Shown here piece by piece: positions 7,735 through 16,532 of a stretch of 64,000 bases of DNA; the stretch's first letter is position 1, and every line of letters starts with the position of its first letter. The stretch spans positions 5,285,199 through 5,349,198 of the forward strand of contig CP000875.1 in the NCBI GenBank assembly GCA_000018565.1, read 5' to 3'. The stretch is from Herpetosiphon aurantiacus DSM 785 (GTDB lineage Bacteria; Chloroflexota; Chloroflexia; Chloroflexales; Herpetosiphonaceae). The translations under genes and the position numbers were made by a program. The notes beneath the pieces were generated by a model. That model made no database searches and had not been told where the DNA came from. It was given only the letters and a program-made list of their open reading frames with translations.

Positions 7735-8922
7735 TTAAATCTTGATTATATTTGGCCGTTCGCCGGTGTAGCGAGCGCGTGGCCGAATCAACCGTGCATC
7801 GCTATATTGCTCTAAGGCATGACCAATCCAGCCAACGCTGCGGCCTAGGGCAAATAGGCTCATTGCGCTGCCCAAGGGCAAATTTAGCACCCGCCCAACC
7901 CACGCCAAGCCAAAATCGATCGTCGGATGATCGCCCAACAATTCATAAACGGCTTGGATAATGCGATCAATATCGTTGCTACATTGCGGCGCTAATTGCC
8001 GAATCAGATCGAGCAACACCTTGCCGCGTGGGTCGCCATTGGGATACATCGGGTGGCCAAAACCTGGAATTGGCTGGCCTAAGCGCAGTTTTTGAGCCAA
8101 CGCCGCATAGATATCGGGGCTACGCAAAAGTTCATCCAACAGCAGTTCGCTTAATTCGCTTTGCTTGCCATGATGCACTCCACCCAACGCCGCTAAACCC
8201 GCACTAACTACAGCATATAAGGTTGTGCCTGCCGAAGCTACGCAGCGAGCAGTAAACGATGAAACATTGAGTTCATGATCGGCGCTGACAATTAATGCAG
8301 CGTTGAGCAACGGCTGTAAATTTGGCGGAATCTGCCATGCCTCGGCCAATTGCGCCACGATTGGGCCTTGCAAGGGACGTTTGGCGGCTACGCTGATCAA
8401 CAACTGCACCACGCGTACCGCTGTGCGTTGCAAGCCTTGCGGGCGTTGATCGAAAGCGGCATGATCGTTGCTGCCAACCATCGCCAACGCCACGACAAAT
8501 TGCTCAAGCAACGGTAGATCAGGCAACTGGGGAATGTTTAGCGCTGGCAAATCTCCCCATAATTGCTGGCTTTGTTGCCGATCGCCGACCCAAATCAGGC
8601 TCGCAACCTCTTCGATGCTGGCACTACTGGCCAATTCGCGCACATCGAACCCACGATAATAGACCTGTTGATTGTCGATCAGCGTGATCGCTGAATCGAG
8701 CACTGGCGTGCCCCAGTGCAATGCGCCAGCCGCCACACTGGCCGGATTGCGCCGACCTTCGCGGCGTAATTTCAATTGCTCAACCTCATCAAATAAATAG
8801 CGATGCGCATGCGCTCCGGCTGGCTCCGAGTGCAACAACCCGCGGCTTACATAGGCATAAACGGTTGGCACACTAATTCCCAAATGCTCGGCCACTTCGC
8901 GAGCACTCAAATAGCGCGTCAT
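7735..8922 (-). CDS. Citrate synthase family protein with N-terminal HTH
   Basis: This 395-residue protein joins an excisionase/MerR-like helix-turn-helix (residues about 4-50, LSAREVAEHLGISVPTVYAY) to a citrate synthase domain. The catalytic residues align: His216 (DHELN), His290 (GFGHP) and Asp336 (TIDFG), so it may be active. I start at the ATG at 8922, which has GGAG 7 bases upstream; a longer frame to 8970 lacks a ribosome site. It is divergent from a second citrate synthase gene at 9062, and an inverted repeat lies between them. A metabolite-sensing autorepressor is a reasonable idea, but a plain enzyme is possible. Confidence 0.9.
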   Translation of the reverse strand: MTRYLSAREVAEHLGISVPTVYAYVSRGLLHSEPAGAHAHRYLFDEVEQLKLRREGRRNPASVAAGALHWGTPVLDSAITLIDNQQVYYRGFDVRELASSASIEEVASLIWVGDRQQSQQLWGDLPALNIPQLPDLPLLEQFVVALAMVGSNDHAAFDQRPQGLQRTAVRVVQLLISVAAKRPLQGPIVAQLAEAWQIPPNLQPLLNAALIVSADHELNVSSFTARCVASAGTTLYAVVSAGLAALGGVHHGKQSELSELLLDELLRSPDIYAALAQKLRLGQPIPGFGHPMYPNGDPRGKVLLDLIRQLAPQCSNDIDRIIQAVYELLGDHPTIDFGLAWVGRVLNLPLGSAMSLFALGRSVGWIGHALEQYSDARLIRPRARYTGERPNIIKI

Positions 8923-8944
8923 TGCGTTGCTCCATTCCAATATT

Positions 8945-8989
8945 GATTTATCAATCAACATTGACAACATTGATAAATCTATTTATAGT
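8945..8989 (+). promoter_or_regulatory. Promoter with perfect inverted-repeat operator between citrate synthase genes
   Basis: GATTTATCAAT (8945-8955) and ATTGATAAATC (8969-8979) are exact reverse complements, centred at 8962. They bracket and overlap a plus-strand promoter, -35 TTGACA (8961-8966), 17-base spacer, -10 TATAGT (8984-8989), reading toward the gene at 9062. On the minus strand TTGTCA over the same -35 with AATATT 17 bases on could serve the HTH-citrate synthase gene. A repressor bound here would block both. Confidence 0.8.
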
Positions 8990-9061
8990 CGATAGCAGCA
9001 GGAATTTCAAGCGGCAAAATTGCCGCTCAAGGCCTAACACGCTGGAAAGGATCGATTGTCA

Positions 9062-10189
9062 ATGGCGACTGAAACCCAAGTTCATGTAGGTTTAGAAGGG
9101 ATCGTTGCAGCGGCAACGCGGCTCAGCAGTGTCGATGGCCAAGCTGGGGAATTAATTATTGCAGGCTTTCCCTTGGAGCGTTTGGCCCCGTTTGCGACCT
9201 TCGAGGAAACGATTTTTCTCTTGTGGAATGACCATTTGCCAAGCCAAAGCGAGTTGGCCGAATTGCGCCAGAGCCTTGCCAGCCAGCGCCAATTGCCAGC
9301 CCTTACCTTAGAAGTCGCTCAACAGCTGGGCCGCGAACAGGCCGACCCGATGGATGCATTGCGGGCTGCGACCGCTACATTAAACCCATTGGCTGACGAA
9401 AAAGCTACGGCCCAACGAATTGTGGCAGCCTTGCCCACGATTGTGGCGGCCTATTGGCGAGCACGCAACCAAGCCGAATTTATCGAGCCACGCAGCGATT
9501 TAAGCCATGCTGCCAATTATTTGTGGATGTTGACTGGCAAAGAGCCAAGCGCTGAGAAGGTGCGGGCACTCGAAACCTATCTCAACACCGTAGTTGACCA
9601 TGGCCTGAATGCCTCGACCTTCACTACTCGCGTGATCATCTCGACTGAATCGGATTTGGTTTCGGCGATTACTGGGGCGATTGGAGCGCTCAAAGGGCCG
9701 TTGCATGGCGGCGCACCTGGCCCAGCCTTGGATATGGTATTTGAAATTGGCACAGCCGATCGCGCTGAGGAAGTACTTCGCGCCAAGTTAGCACGCGGCG
9801 AGCGCTTGATGGGCTTTGGCCATCGCGTCTACAAGGTGCGCGATCCACGGGCCGAGGTTTTGGCAGGCGCAGCCGATCAACTTTTTGCCAACGATGGCAA
9901 CCGCGAGTTATACGAACTTGTACGCCATGTTGAGCAAACCGCGATTCGGCTGCTCGAAGAACACAAGCCAGGCCGCAAATTGCAAACCAATGTCGAGTTC
10001 TACACTGCCTTGCTGTTGCATGGCATCGATTTTGAAACCGACCTGTTTACCCCAACCTTTACGATCAGCCGCGCTGTTGGTTGGATTGCCCACGCCTTCG
10101 AGCAACGCGCCGTTGGCCGAATTATTCGCCCACAATCGATTTATACTGGCGAACGCAACCGCACGTGGGTTGAGGTTGCCGAGCGGTAA
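9062..10189 (+). CDS. Citrate synthase (or 2-methylcitrate synthase)
   Basis: This 375-residue type II citrate synthase family enzyme condenses acetyl-CoA (or propionyl-CoA) with oxaloacetate. Catalytic His180 (DHGLNAS) and His254 (GFGHRVYK) are clear. At the position of the usual catalytic Asp in NVDFY this protein reads NVEFYTA (Glu312). A TTG at 9056 is an alternative start closer to the purine-rich GGAAAGG. It is driven by the promoter at 8961-8989 and is probably controlled by the divergent HTH-citrate synthase. Citrate versus methylcitrate specificity cannot be told from sequence. Confidence 0.93.
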   Translation: MATETQVHVGLEGIVAAATRLSSVDGQAGELIIAGFPLERLAPFATFEETIFLLWNDHLPSQSELAELRQSLASQRQLPALTLEVAQQLGREQADPMDALRAATATLNPLADEKATAQRIVAALPTIVAAYWRARNQAEFIEPRSDLSHAANYLWMLTGKEPSAEKVRALETYLNTVVDHGLNASTFTTRVIISTESDLVSAITGAIGALKGPLHGGAPGPALDMVFEIGTADRAEEVLRAKLARGERLMGFGHRVYKVRDPRAEVLAGAADQLFANDGNRELYELVRHVEQTAIRLLEEHKPGRKLQTNVEFYTALLLHGIDFETDLFTPTFTISRAVGWIAHAFEQRAVGRIIRPQSIYTGERNRTWVEVAER

Positions 10190-10201
10190 AATATCCCATC
10201 A

Positions 10202-10288
10202 CCCTCGCCCCCTCGCCCACTGCGGCGAACGAGAGGTGCAATTTCAGAATGGTTCCCCTCGTCTGCTGGGCGGGCGAGGGGGTGAGGG
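10202..10288. repeat. Family A palindromic repeat, copy 3
   Basis: A shorter member of the ~100-bp palindrome family (CACCCTCGCCCCC... closing GGGGGTGAGGG in sense) fills the gap between two convergent genes, where it could act as a bidirectional terminator-like hairpin. Confidence 0.8.
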
Positions 10289-10300
10289 ATCATCCCCAAT

Positions 10301-10561
10301 CTAGCCTTGGGCAAAAAACAACACCGCGACCACAATCAAAAACAATAGCACCCAAGCCCCAACATAGATCACAATAAATTTGCTGACGCTAGCTCCGGTT
10401 TTGCCGTTGTATTGTAGCTTGCACTGCGGGCATTTGACTAAGTTGACCATTTTTGGGCCAACAATCCCACCCCACCAACTCATGGTTACTTTGGTGGGTA
10501 GTGGATTCTGGCAGCGAGGGCATGGCACATACGGCGAGCTTGGTGGCACGTGATACATCAT
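10301..10561 (-). CDS. Small membrane protein with zinc ribbon
   Basis: This roughly 86-residue protein has two CxxC pairs (CPRC and CPQC, about 24 residues apart) that would bind zinc, then one C-terminal membrane helix (IVIYVGAWVLLFLIVVAVLF). The start region has GTG-ATG-ATG in a row overlapping the stop of the upstream acetyltransferase (10563-10561), with GAGGAG just ahead, so the two are translationally coupled. The family is not recognised; the function is unknown. Confidence 0.75.
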   Translation of the reverse strand: MMYHVPPSSPYVPCPRCQNPLPTKVTMSWWGGIVGPKMVNLVKCPQCKLQYNGKTGASVSKFIVIYVGAWVLLFLIVVAVLFFAQG

Positions 10562-11415
10562 CACTCCTCAAAACGATATTGATCAACATCGCATACTGGC
10601 CGAAAGCCAACCGCTTGATAGATTTTATTCGAAGTTGGATTGCTTAAATCGGTAAAGAGCATACAAAAACGAAAGCCTTGATCCAACAACTGTTGACTTA
10701 ATGCAGCCACTGCATTGCTCGCGTAACCATTACCGCGAAATTGGCGTGGGGTAGAAACTGCGCCAATACAGATGCCATTGACTGTTGGGCGGCTCGAAGC
10801 TAGTGAAGAAACAGGCTTGCCATCAACTTCCCAATACCAAGCGCTAGCTGTGGCAATTTGGCGCTCGGCCACCGCCCGACTATCCCAGGCAGGTTCGTTG
10901 GGCACGGCCTCGGCATGAAACGCTGCTAGCCATTCGGTCAACCATTCAATATCGGCATTGGTTGCCTGTTTGAGCGAACCAGCAACCGGGGTTGGTGGAA
11001 TAACTTCGGTCAACGTATAAACGCGTTCATGCATACTCAACAGAGGTCGTCTGCCAGTTTTAGCTTGCCAAGCCATGCAGAAAGCGGTGGTCGTTGCAGG
11101 CGCACTAAATACCCCATTAGGTGCAATGTTCTGGCTAACCAAGTAATTAGCTAAGGCTTGAGTGGCTTGGTCGGCTAAACTGGCATCGCGCAAGGCCGAA
11201 ATCGTCAGTGCATTCGGCGCAGTCATCACTGCAACGCCAACCACGCCCTGCTCATCACGAATTGCTGCGAAAAATGGTGGGTTTGCTGGCAGCCAACCAT
11301 TTTGAATGCGCATACTCAAGCCAAGCGGCAGATTATTCTCCGCTTCGTGCTGCAAAAGAAATTCACGATGCTCATGAATAAACGGATCAACCGAAAAATA
11401 CTGTTCGACGCGCAT
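10561..11415 (-). CDS. GNAT family N-acetyltransferase
   Basis: This 284-residue protein has a C-terminal GNAT domain: the acetyl-CoA motif is VSTPRQFRGNGYASNAVAAL, followed by a motif B segment LSNPTSNKIYQAVGFRPV near the C-terminus. The N-terminal half is a diverged GNAT-like or cap region, as in predicted acetyltransferases of the COG3393 type. The start codon ATG gives MRVEQYF. It is coupled to the small zinc-ribbon gene downstream. The substrate is unknown. Confidence 0.85.
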   Translation of the reverse strand: MRVEQYFSVDPFIHEHREFLLQHEAENNLPLGLSMRIQNGWLPANPPFFAAIRDEQGVVGVAVMTAPNALTISALRDASLADQATQALANYLVSQNIAPNGVFSAPATTTAFCMAWQAKTGRRPLLSMHERVYTLTEVIPPTPVAGSLKQATNADIEWLTEWLAAFHAEAVPNEPAWDSRAVAERQIATASAWYWEVDGKPVSSLASSRPTVNGICIGAVSTPRQFRGNGYASNAVAALSQQLLDQGFRFCMLFTDLSNPTSNKIYQAVGFRPVCDVDQYRFEE

Positions 11416-11484
11416 ACATCACCCTCACTAAGCTAGCCGTATGCTGAGTGAGGATAACGTAAACCAATGCCTAAATCATCGTGC

Positions 11485-12429
11485 TTAAGCAGCAATTAAA
11501 CGATTTGCTGGCTCATTAGCTACCACTAAATCAAGCCGCAGCCAATCAATGGTGCCTTGCATCCAAGCCCGTAGGTTTTCGATGTAATCGCTGACCACCA
11601 GCTCAAATTCGCCATAATGCGGGCGTTCAGCCACAATTCGCTCAAAGGCTGCTACCTCGCCATAGCACATTTGCTCAACCCGCTCGATCGCCCGACTCCA
11701 AGTGCAATGCTCACGCTGCTTGACCAACACAGCAATATTTTGAGGTTCGGCAAGCGTTAGATCACGCTCTAATGAGGCAATATCGTGCATCCAACACACC
11801 ACATTGTTGGTGATTTCGCTCAAACTTTGAAAAGTTGGATCTTGCTTGACCGAGGGAGGCAATAATTCAGCCTGGGCAAAATCGACAAAATCGAGCGAAC
11901 TCGTGGCCGCACCGATGCGTTGGTGAAGTTCAACCGCTAGTTGGTTGTTGATTGTGGGTTGGTAGGCATTGCAATACACATCGTAAACCCAATCGTGGAG
12001 ATAGGTGCTCAACATTTGGCCAAAACGCTCACGCCATTGGTTCGATGTCAGGCCAGCCATGCGTTGGCTCCAATCGGCAAACATCACCACCAACGGTTTT
12101 TGGGGATACAACGGGGTTGCTCCATTAAAAACATTAATCAGGTCATTGGCCAGGCTAGCGACCAATTCGGGCTGCCCAGCCAACGAACGAAACCATTGAT
12201 CTTGAAAAAACAGCCAGCCACCCCAATCGAGAATCAAACGCAAACGCTCACTGCAGGCATGTGGATAAACCCGCGCCAAGAGCTGTGGCAAACGCAAACG
12301 CTGATAAAACCCCCATTGACTTTTAGCGCTATGGGGCGATTGACTCAACCATTGGCTGTGTTCAGCATAGACTGCTTCTAGGTGAGGGTTAAGTTTCGAC
12401 GTAAAAGGTAATTGAATATTCACAAACAC
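11485..12429 (-). CDS. Class I terpene synthase family protein with degenerate metal motifs
   Basis: The overall pattern is that of bacterial sesquiterpene cyclases: LILDWGGWLFFQDQW (aspartate-rich region), RTG-like effector region (RIGAATSSLDFVDFA), NSE region CWMHDIASLERD, and C-terminal LRAWMQGTIDWLR. The metal ligands are eroded, however. The DDxxD box reads Q-D-Q-W-F and the NSE triad reads H-D..S...D. I use GTG at 12429 (GGAGG 7 bases upstream) giving 314 residues; an upstream frame extends to 12453. It may be an altered cyclase or a catalytically dead relative. No prenyltransferase gene is adjacent. Confidence 0.8.
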   Translation of the reverse strand: MFVNIQLPFTSKLNPHLEAVYAEHSQWLSQSPHSAKSQWGFYQRLRLPQLLARVYPHACSERLRLILDWGGWLFFQDQWFRSLAGQPELVASLANDLINVFNGATPLYPQKPLVVMFADWSQRMAGLTSNQWRERFGQMLSTYLHDWVYDVYCNAYQPTINNQLAVELHQRIGAATSSLDFVDFAQAELLPPSVKQDPTFQSLSEITNNVVCWMHDIASLERDLTLAEPQNIAVLVKQREHCTWSRAIERVEQMCYGEVAAFERIVAERPHYGEFELVVSDYIENLRAWMQGTIDWLRLDLVVANEPANRLIAA

Positions 12430-12562
12430 CACTTCACCTCCGCGAGTGATCAAAAAAACATTAAAATTATTATGCGGAGATTTCTTACTATTACCTATAG
12501 TGCCTTATTCCTAACCCAACCCCATGACATTCGGCAGGCGCAGGTGTGAGTATTGGCTAGAT

Positions 12563-13357
12563 TTAACAATCTTTTTGGCGTAATAGCACTTCGCTATAAT
12601 CAGCAACCCAGCCAAAACCCAAGGCTTGATAGGTGTTAATTGCCGCTTGATTGGCACGATGCACATTCAGGCCAATGTGATTAATCTCGTGGCGCAGGCT
12701 TTGGCAAAGCTTGGCAGTTACTTGCTTGGCCAGCCCTTGGCCACGATAGGCCGGATGGGTCGTAATATTGCCCAAGGCTGCTACCCGATAGTTTGGCGAA
12801 TAAACATGAATGCCCGCAATGCTGATTAATTGATCATCACGCCAAATCCCATAGCAACAACCTGTTTCCAGCATGCGCGGGTCGAAGGCATTGTCGGGAT
12901 AAGCCTCGGCATACAATTGATTAATCGCTGGCAAATCGGCTGGGTGCAATTGCACCACAGCTTGATCGATCACTACCTGATCAAGCTTGCTGAAATCCTG
13001 CAAGATCATTTTTTGATGCAGGCCATGATCCTCAATCTGGTAGCGATCAGCCAAGCCTTCGGCAATTCCAGGCGAAAAATGGCAATAGATTTTGGCTGGC
13101 AGCAATGGGCGCAAGGCATCACGCAAATACGCCGAATAGCGGTGCTGCTGATCATCAAACATCAGCCAAATTGGGGTGCTATGCCCAAGATAAATCAACG
13201 CAAGTTGGAATAATTCACCTGCTTGCTCAAGCCCATACCAAACCGTCGATAGCCAGAAAAAGCGATCTAAATCACCAATTTGATAAATATTGAGATCAGC
13301 ATTGCGGCTAAGCCACGCTGCAATTCGTTCTTGGTCATGCAAAGAAATTAAACGCAT
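12563..13357 (-). CDS. GNAT family N-acetyltransferase
   Basis: This 264-residue protein has a C-terminal GNAT fold: LGNITTHPAYRGQGLAKQVT binds acetyl-CoA, and LNVHRANQAAINTYQALGF is motif B. The N-terminal ~120 residues resemble the FR47-like or GCN5-related two-domain layout. I start at the ATG at 13357; a frame three codons longer begins directly on the AAGG ribosome site, so the inner ATG (spacing 9) is preferred. The substrate is unknown. Confidence 0.83.
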   Translation of the reverse strand: MRLISLHDQERIAAWLSRNADLNIYQIGDLDRFFWLSTVWYGLEQAGELFQLALIYLGHSTPIWLMFDDQQHRYSAYLRDALRPLLPAKIYCHFSPGIAEGLADRYQIEDHGLHQKMILQDFSKLDQVVIDQAVVQLHPADLPAINQLYAEAYPDNAFDPRMLETGCCYGIWRDDQLISIAGIHVYSPNYRVAALGNITTHPAYRGQGLAKQVTAKLCQSLRHEINHIGLNVHRANQAAINTYQALGFGWVADYSEVLLRQKDC

Positions 13358-13425
13358 TTCAACCATCCTTCTAAATCAATAGGATTTACGTATTCTGTAT
13401 ATTAATCAATGCTCATCATGGTTCG

Positions 13426-13499
13426 CCACCCTTCCGTCCCTCCGCCGGAGGGAAACGCAGAGGGTTTTCATCCCCCTGCACCCCCTAAAGCACAATTGA
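13426..13499. repeat. Family B repeat core (solo)
   Basis: CACCCTTCCGTCCC, then a short GC hairpin, AAACGCAGAGGG and CCCCCTGCACCCCCT match the interior of the ~180-bp element at 23694-23872 and 28704-28883, and the copy at 50302-50390. The terminal inverted repeats are not seen here, so it is a fragment or a separate unit. Confidence 0.7.
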
Positions 13500-13650
13500 T
13501 GATTCTCATTCGCCTGACGAAGTATGAGAAAATCTATTTTGGATGAGAGTGCATAAACCCAAGCTAGTTCAATCAATCGCTCAATTATAGGCCAGCAAAA
13601 TCTCCGTATACTATGAGCACGATCTGATTCTAGCCTGAAAGGGTGCTGCA

Positions 13651-14550
13651 ATGAAGCGCTGGCAAAGCGATGGGGTTCTTTTGTTGATTGTGATGCTTTG
13701 GGGCAGCACATTTTTTGTGGTTCGCGATGCCACTGATCATTGGCCGCCGTTGGCTTTTGTAGCTTTACGCTTTGGATTGGCAACCTTGGCTCTGCTGCCA
13801 TGGGCGATTAAATCGTTTGGTCAGTGGACGCGCACCGATTGGCAAGCAGGCTTGATTACTGGTGGTTTGCTGTGTGTTGGGTACATCACCCAAACCATTG
13901 GCATTAGTATGACCACCGCCTCACGGGCTGGCTTCGTGACAGGCTTGAACGTGATCTTTGTGCCGCTGATGGGCGCAGTGCTGTGGCGCACCAAAGTCAG
14001 CGCCAAAGTTTGGGCGGGAGTGGTGTTGGCCGTCGCAGGTTTATATGTACTTTCGATTGACCCTGCGGCTCAAGCTGGCACGGAGCCTGTTTCGCTGTGG
14101 GGCGATTTCTTGGTGTTTATCTGTGCAGTGACCTTTGCTGGCCATATTTTGGCGATTGGACACTGGACCAAACAGGCCTCGCCAATTGCCATGAACTTGA
14201 TTCAAGTGGCAGTGGTGGCCGTTGTTGCAGGGATTGGCAGCCTGCTGTTTGAAACTGTACCCGCCTTGCCCGCCGATGTTTTTTGGGCTGGAGCCTATTT
14301 GGGCATCATTTGTACGGCGGTATTGCTAGCGATTCAGATTATTGTGCAGCGCTATGCCTCGCCAACCCGTACCGCCCTGATTTTCGTGCTAGAGCCAGTC
14401 TTTGCAGCGCTGTTTGCCTCGACCTTCGGCAACGAAACCATTTCATCAACCTTTGTTTGGGGTGGCCTATTAATGATGATCGGCATTGTAATTGCTGAAT
14501 TGCCACCACTAGCGATATTTAACAAGCAGGAGCCGAATGAAACAGTTTGA
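13651..14550 (+). CDS. EamA/DMT family transporter
   Basis: This 299-residue inner-membrane protein has about ten hydrophobic helices in two EamA halves. The first opens with LLIVMLWGSTFFVVRDA, a very typical DMT start. The second half carries SLWGDFLVFICAVTFAGHI and ends with ASTFGNETISSTFVWGGLLMM in pieces. These carriers usually export amino acids or related metabolites, but the substrate is not visible. GAAAGGGTG lies upstream of the ATG. The 3' end overlaps the HAD gene by 14 bases, so the two are coupled. Confidence 0.92.
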   Translation: MKRWQSDGVLLLIVMLWGSTFFVVRDATDHWPPLAFVALRFGLATLALLPWAIKSFGQWTRTDWQAGLITGGLLCVGYITQTIGISMTTASRAGFVTGLNVIFVPLMGAVLWRTKVSAKVWAGVVLAVAGLYVLSIDPAAQAGTEPVSLWGDFLVFICAVTFAGHILAIGHWTKQASPIAMNLIQVAVVAVVAGIGSLLFETVPALPADVFWAGAYLGIICTAVLLAIQIIVQRYASPTRTALIFVLEPVFAALFASTFGNETISSTFVWGGLLMMIGIVIAELPPLAIFNKQEPNETV

Positions 14551-15190
14551 GGCGATTTTATTTGATTGCGATGGGGTATTGGTCGATAGCGAACCTGTTA
14601 GCATGCGAGCATTGGATGTTTTTCTGGCGCGTTATGGCAAAACCTGTGCGCCCGACTGGGGCCATCGCATGGTTGGTCGGCGGGCTTATGATAATGCCAA
14701 AATGTTGGTCGAGAGCTTCGATTTGCCCTTGAGTATCGAGCAAACGATTGCCGAGCATCGCCAATTGATTTTTGAACTGGTTGCGCACGAAGCCGAAGCC
14801 ATGCCCTATGCTGATCAAATTATTCGTTGGCTTAATCAACAGCAATTCCCGATTGCGGTTGCAACCTCGTCGCCGCGCCCATACTTGAGCATGGTGTTGC
14901 GCAAATTTGGCTGGGATGCTTGTTTTGGGGCGACGGTAACGGGTGAGGAAGTTGCCAACGGCAAACCAGCACCCGATATTTTTCTGCGGGCTGCCGAATT
15001 GTTAGGAGTCAGCGCCCAAGCTAGCCTTGTGTTGGAAGATGCGCCGCAAGGAGTGCAAGCAGGTTTGGCAGCGGGAGCAACCGTGTATGCAGTGCCCAAT
15101 AGCGTCACCAAATATCTAGAATTCCCGGTAGCGGCCCGCCAATATGCCAGTTTAGCCGCAGTCTTGGCTGAACTGCAAGCTCATGCCTAA
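14537..15190 (+). CDS. HAD family hydrolase (beta-phosphoglucomutase-like)
   Basis: This 217-residue HAD superfamily phosphatase or phosphomutase has motif I FDCDGVLVDSE (Asp10 and Asp12), motif II around TSSPRP, motif III Lys in NGKPAPDIF and motif IV LVLEDAPQGV. The cap insertion between motifs I and II is the small helical type of subfamily IA, as in GPH/YniC/beta-PGM proteins. It overlaps the EamA gene. Sugar-phosphate substrates are usual; the real one is unknown. Confidence 0.92.
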   Translation: MKQFEAILFDCDGVLVDSEPVSMRALDVFLARYGKTCAPDWGHRMVGRRAYDNAKMLVESFDLPLSIEQTIAEHRQLIFELVAHEAEAMPYADQIIRWLNQQQFPIAVATSSPRPYLSMVLRKFGWDACFGATVTGEEVANGKPAPDIFLRAAELLGVSAQASLVLEDAPQGVQAGLAAGATVYAVPNSVTKYLEFPVAARQYASLAAVLAELQAHA

Positions 15191-15192
15191 TC

Positions 15193-15226
15193 GGCTAAGC
15201 CAGAACGCCGTTGTTCTGGCTTAGCC
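15193..15226. terminator. Bidirectional terminator between convergent genes
   Basis: GGCTAAGCCAGAAC (15193-15206) pairs perfectly over 14 bp with GTTCTGGCTTAGCC (15213-15226) across a 6-base loop. It stands between the HAD gene and the STAS sensor gene, touching the latter's stop codon. There is no long T-run. Confidence 0.7.
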
Positions 15227-16503
15227 TAGTGATTAAGCACCCGATCAATGCCACTTTGCAAACTGCTACAGGTGGCAATATCGCCAAGATCAATCCCCAG
15301 CCCAACGATGGTTTGGGCAACATCGGGGCGCACACCAACTAACATCAAACGACAACCAAGCAAATGCGCCGCACGAAGGAGGTGCAGCAAGCTTTGTCCA
15401 ACTTGGGTATCGATCACTGGCACGGCGGTAATATCGAGCAACAAATATTTGGCCCGCCGTTCTTGAATTGCTTCCAAGGCACGAGCTTGAGCCTGTTGAA
15501 TCCGTTGTTGATCCAATGCGCCAACCAAGGGCATGACCAAAGCGTGGCTGGTTAATGGCAAAATTGGCGTGCTCATTTCAGCAATCACTTGAGCTTGCTG
15601 CTGAATCATAAATAGCTGTTGCTCGATTTGGCTACGGGCGGCTTCGGCTTCTTCACGGGCGGTTTGGGCAACAATATATTCATTGGCCAAATCGTTGGTA
15701 TTTTGCTCAAGCGTTTGGGCCATTTCATCGAAGCTGCGCCCCAGCATGCCAATTTCATCGTTCAGTCGCAGCCCAGTTCGCGCCGAAAGATCGCCGCTGG
15801 CTAGGCGTTCAGCGCTGGTTTGTAATTTCTGAATCGGCTTGATCAACCAACGTGGGAAGCGCCACGAGGTCAATAATGCCAGCAGCACAATCACGCCAGA
15901 AATAACCGTTAGGCGCATAATCGCTTGCTGCCCTGCTAAATCAAGCTCGGCACTACTGGCCTGCGAAGCATGGTTTTTGACTTCGGCCAGATCATAGGAC
16001 TGGTCGGTTAAGATTTGAATGTTGTTTTGAGCAGCCTCAAAGGTTTTGACTGCCGCCTGCGTATCGTTGATCGAGCCTTCGTTAACCGCAATTTCCACAC
16101 TGCTGAAGCCGCGCACATAGTCGCGCCAAGCCTCACGCCAAGCCTGAGCCTGTGCTTGATCAAGTTCGTTGGTTGACGCATCTTCAAAGGCTTTAATCGA
16201 CTTGCCTAGCTCAAAACTGGCGGCATGCCACTGTTGCAATGGTTCATCTTGGGCTGCAATATTGCCAGCATTGAGCAAAAAATCTTTTTCGTAGCGCCGA
16301 CATTGCAAGGCATGGATTGAAATTTCGCTGGCCAAAATGCTCATTTCACGGTCGTTCGCCGCAGCCCGTGAGGTGCGGCGAATTGATTGCAAGGTAAAGA
16401 AGGCCAACAGCGCGACCGCTAGCACTAAGACACTCAGGCTGCTGAGCGCCAAAAATAAACGCTGACGAAACCCCATTGTTTTGAACAAACCAAAAGCTTG
16501 CAT
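15226..16503 (-). CDS. Membrane sensor with HAMP and STAS domains (RsbR-like)
   Basis: This 425-residue protein has an N-terminal membrane helix (about residues 13-38), an extracytoplasmic helical region, a second membrane helix (about 195-215), HAMP (RFPRWLIKPIQKLQTSAERL onward), a coiled coil and a C-terminal STAS domain. The STAS domain has LLDITAVPVIDTQVGQSLL with the Thr that stressosome kinases phosphorylate in RsbR/RsbS. No kinase or output domain is present, so it should act by partner switching. I start at ATG 16503 with GAGG upstream. The solute-binding lipoprotein gene is 29 bases upstream. Confidence 0.88.
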   Translation of the reverse strand: MQAFGLFKTMGFRQRLFLALSSLSVLVLAVALLAFFTLQSIRRTSRAAANDREMSILASEISIHALQCRRYEKDFLLNAGNIAAQDEPLQQWHAASFELGKSIKAFEDASTNELDQAQAQAWREAWRDYVRGFSSVEIAVNEGSINDTQAAVKTFEAAQNNIQILTDQSYDLAEVKNHASQASSAELDLAGQQAIMRLTVISGVIVLLALLTSWRFPRWLIKPIQKLQTSAERLASGDLSARTGLRLNDEIGMLGRSFDEMAQTLEQNTNDLANEYIVAQTAREEAEAARSQIEQQLFMIQQQAQVIAEMSTPILPLTSHALVMPLVGALDQQRIQQAQARALEAIQERRAKYLLLDITAVPVIDTQVGQSLLHLLRAAHLLGCRLMLVGVRPDVAQTIVGLGIDLGDIATCSSLQSGIDRVLNH

Positions 16504-16532
16504 GAACCATACCTCAGCCAATTCTCAACCGA

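Noticed and set aside
13406-13801. 131-codon minus-strand frame upstream of the EamA gene
   Set aside because: It overlaps the EamA start antisense and a family B repeat; there is no ribosome site or family pattern.
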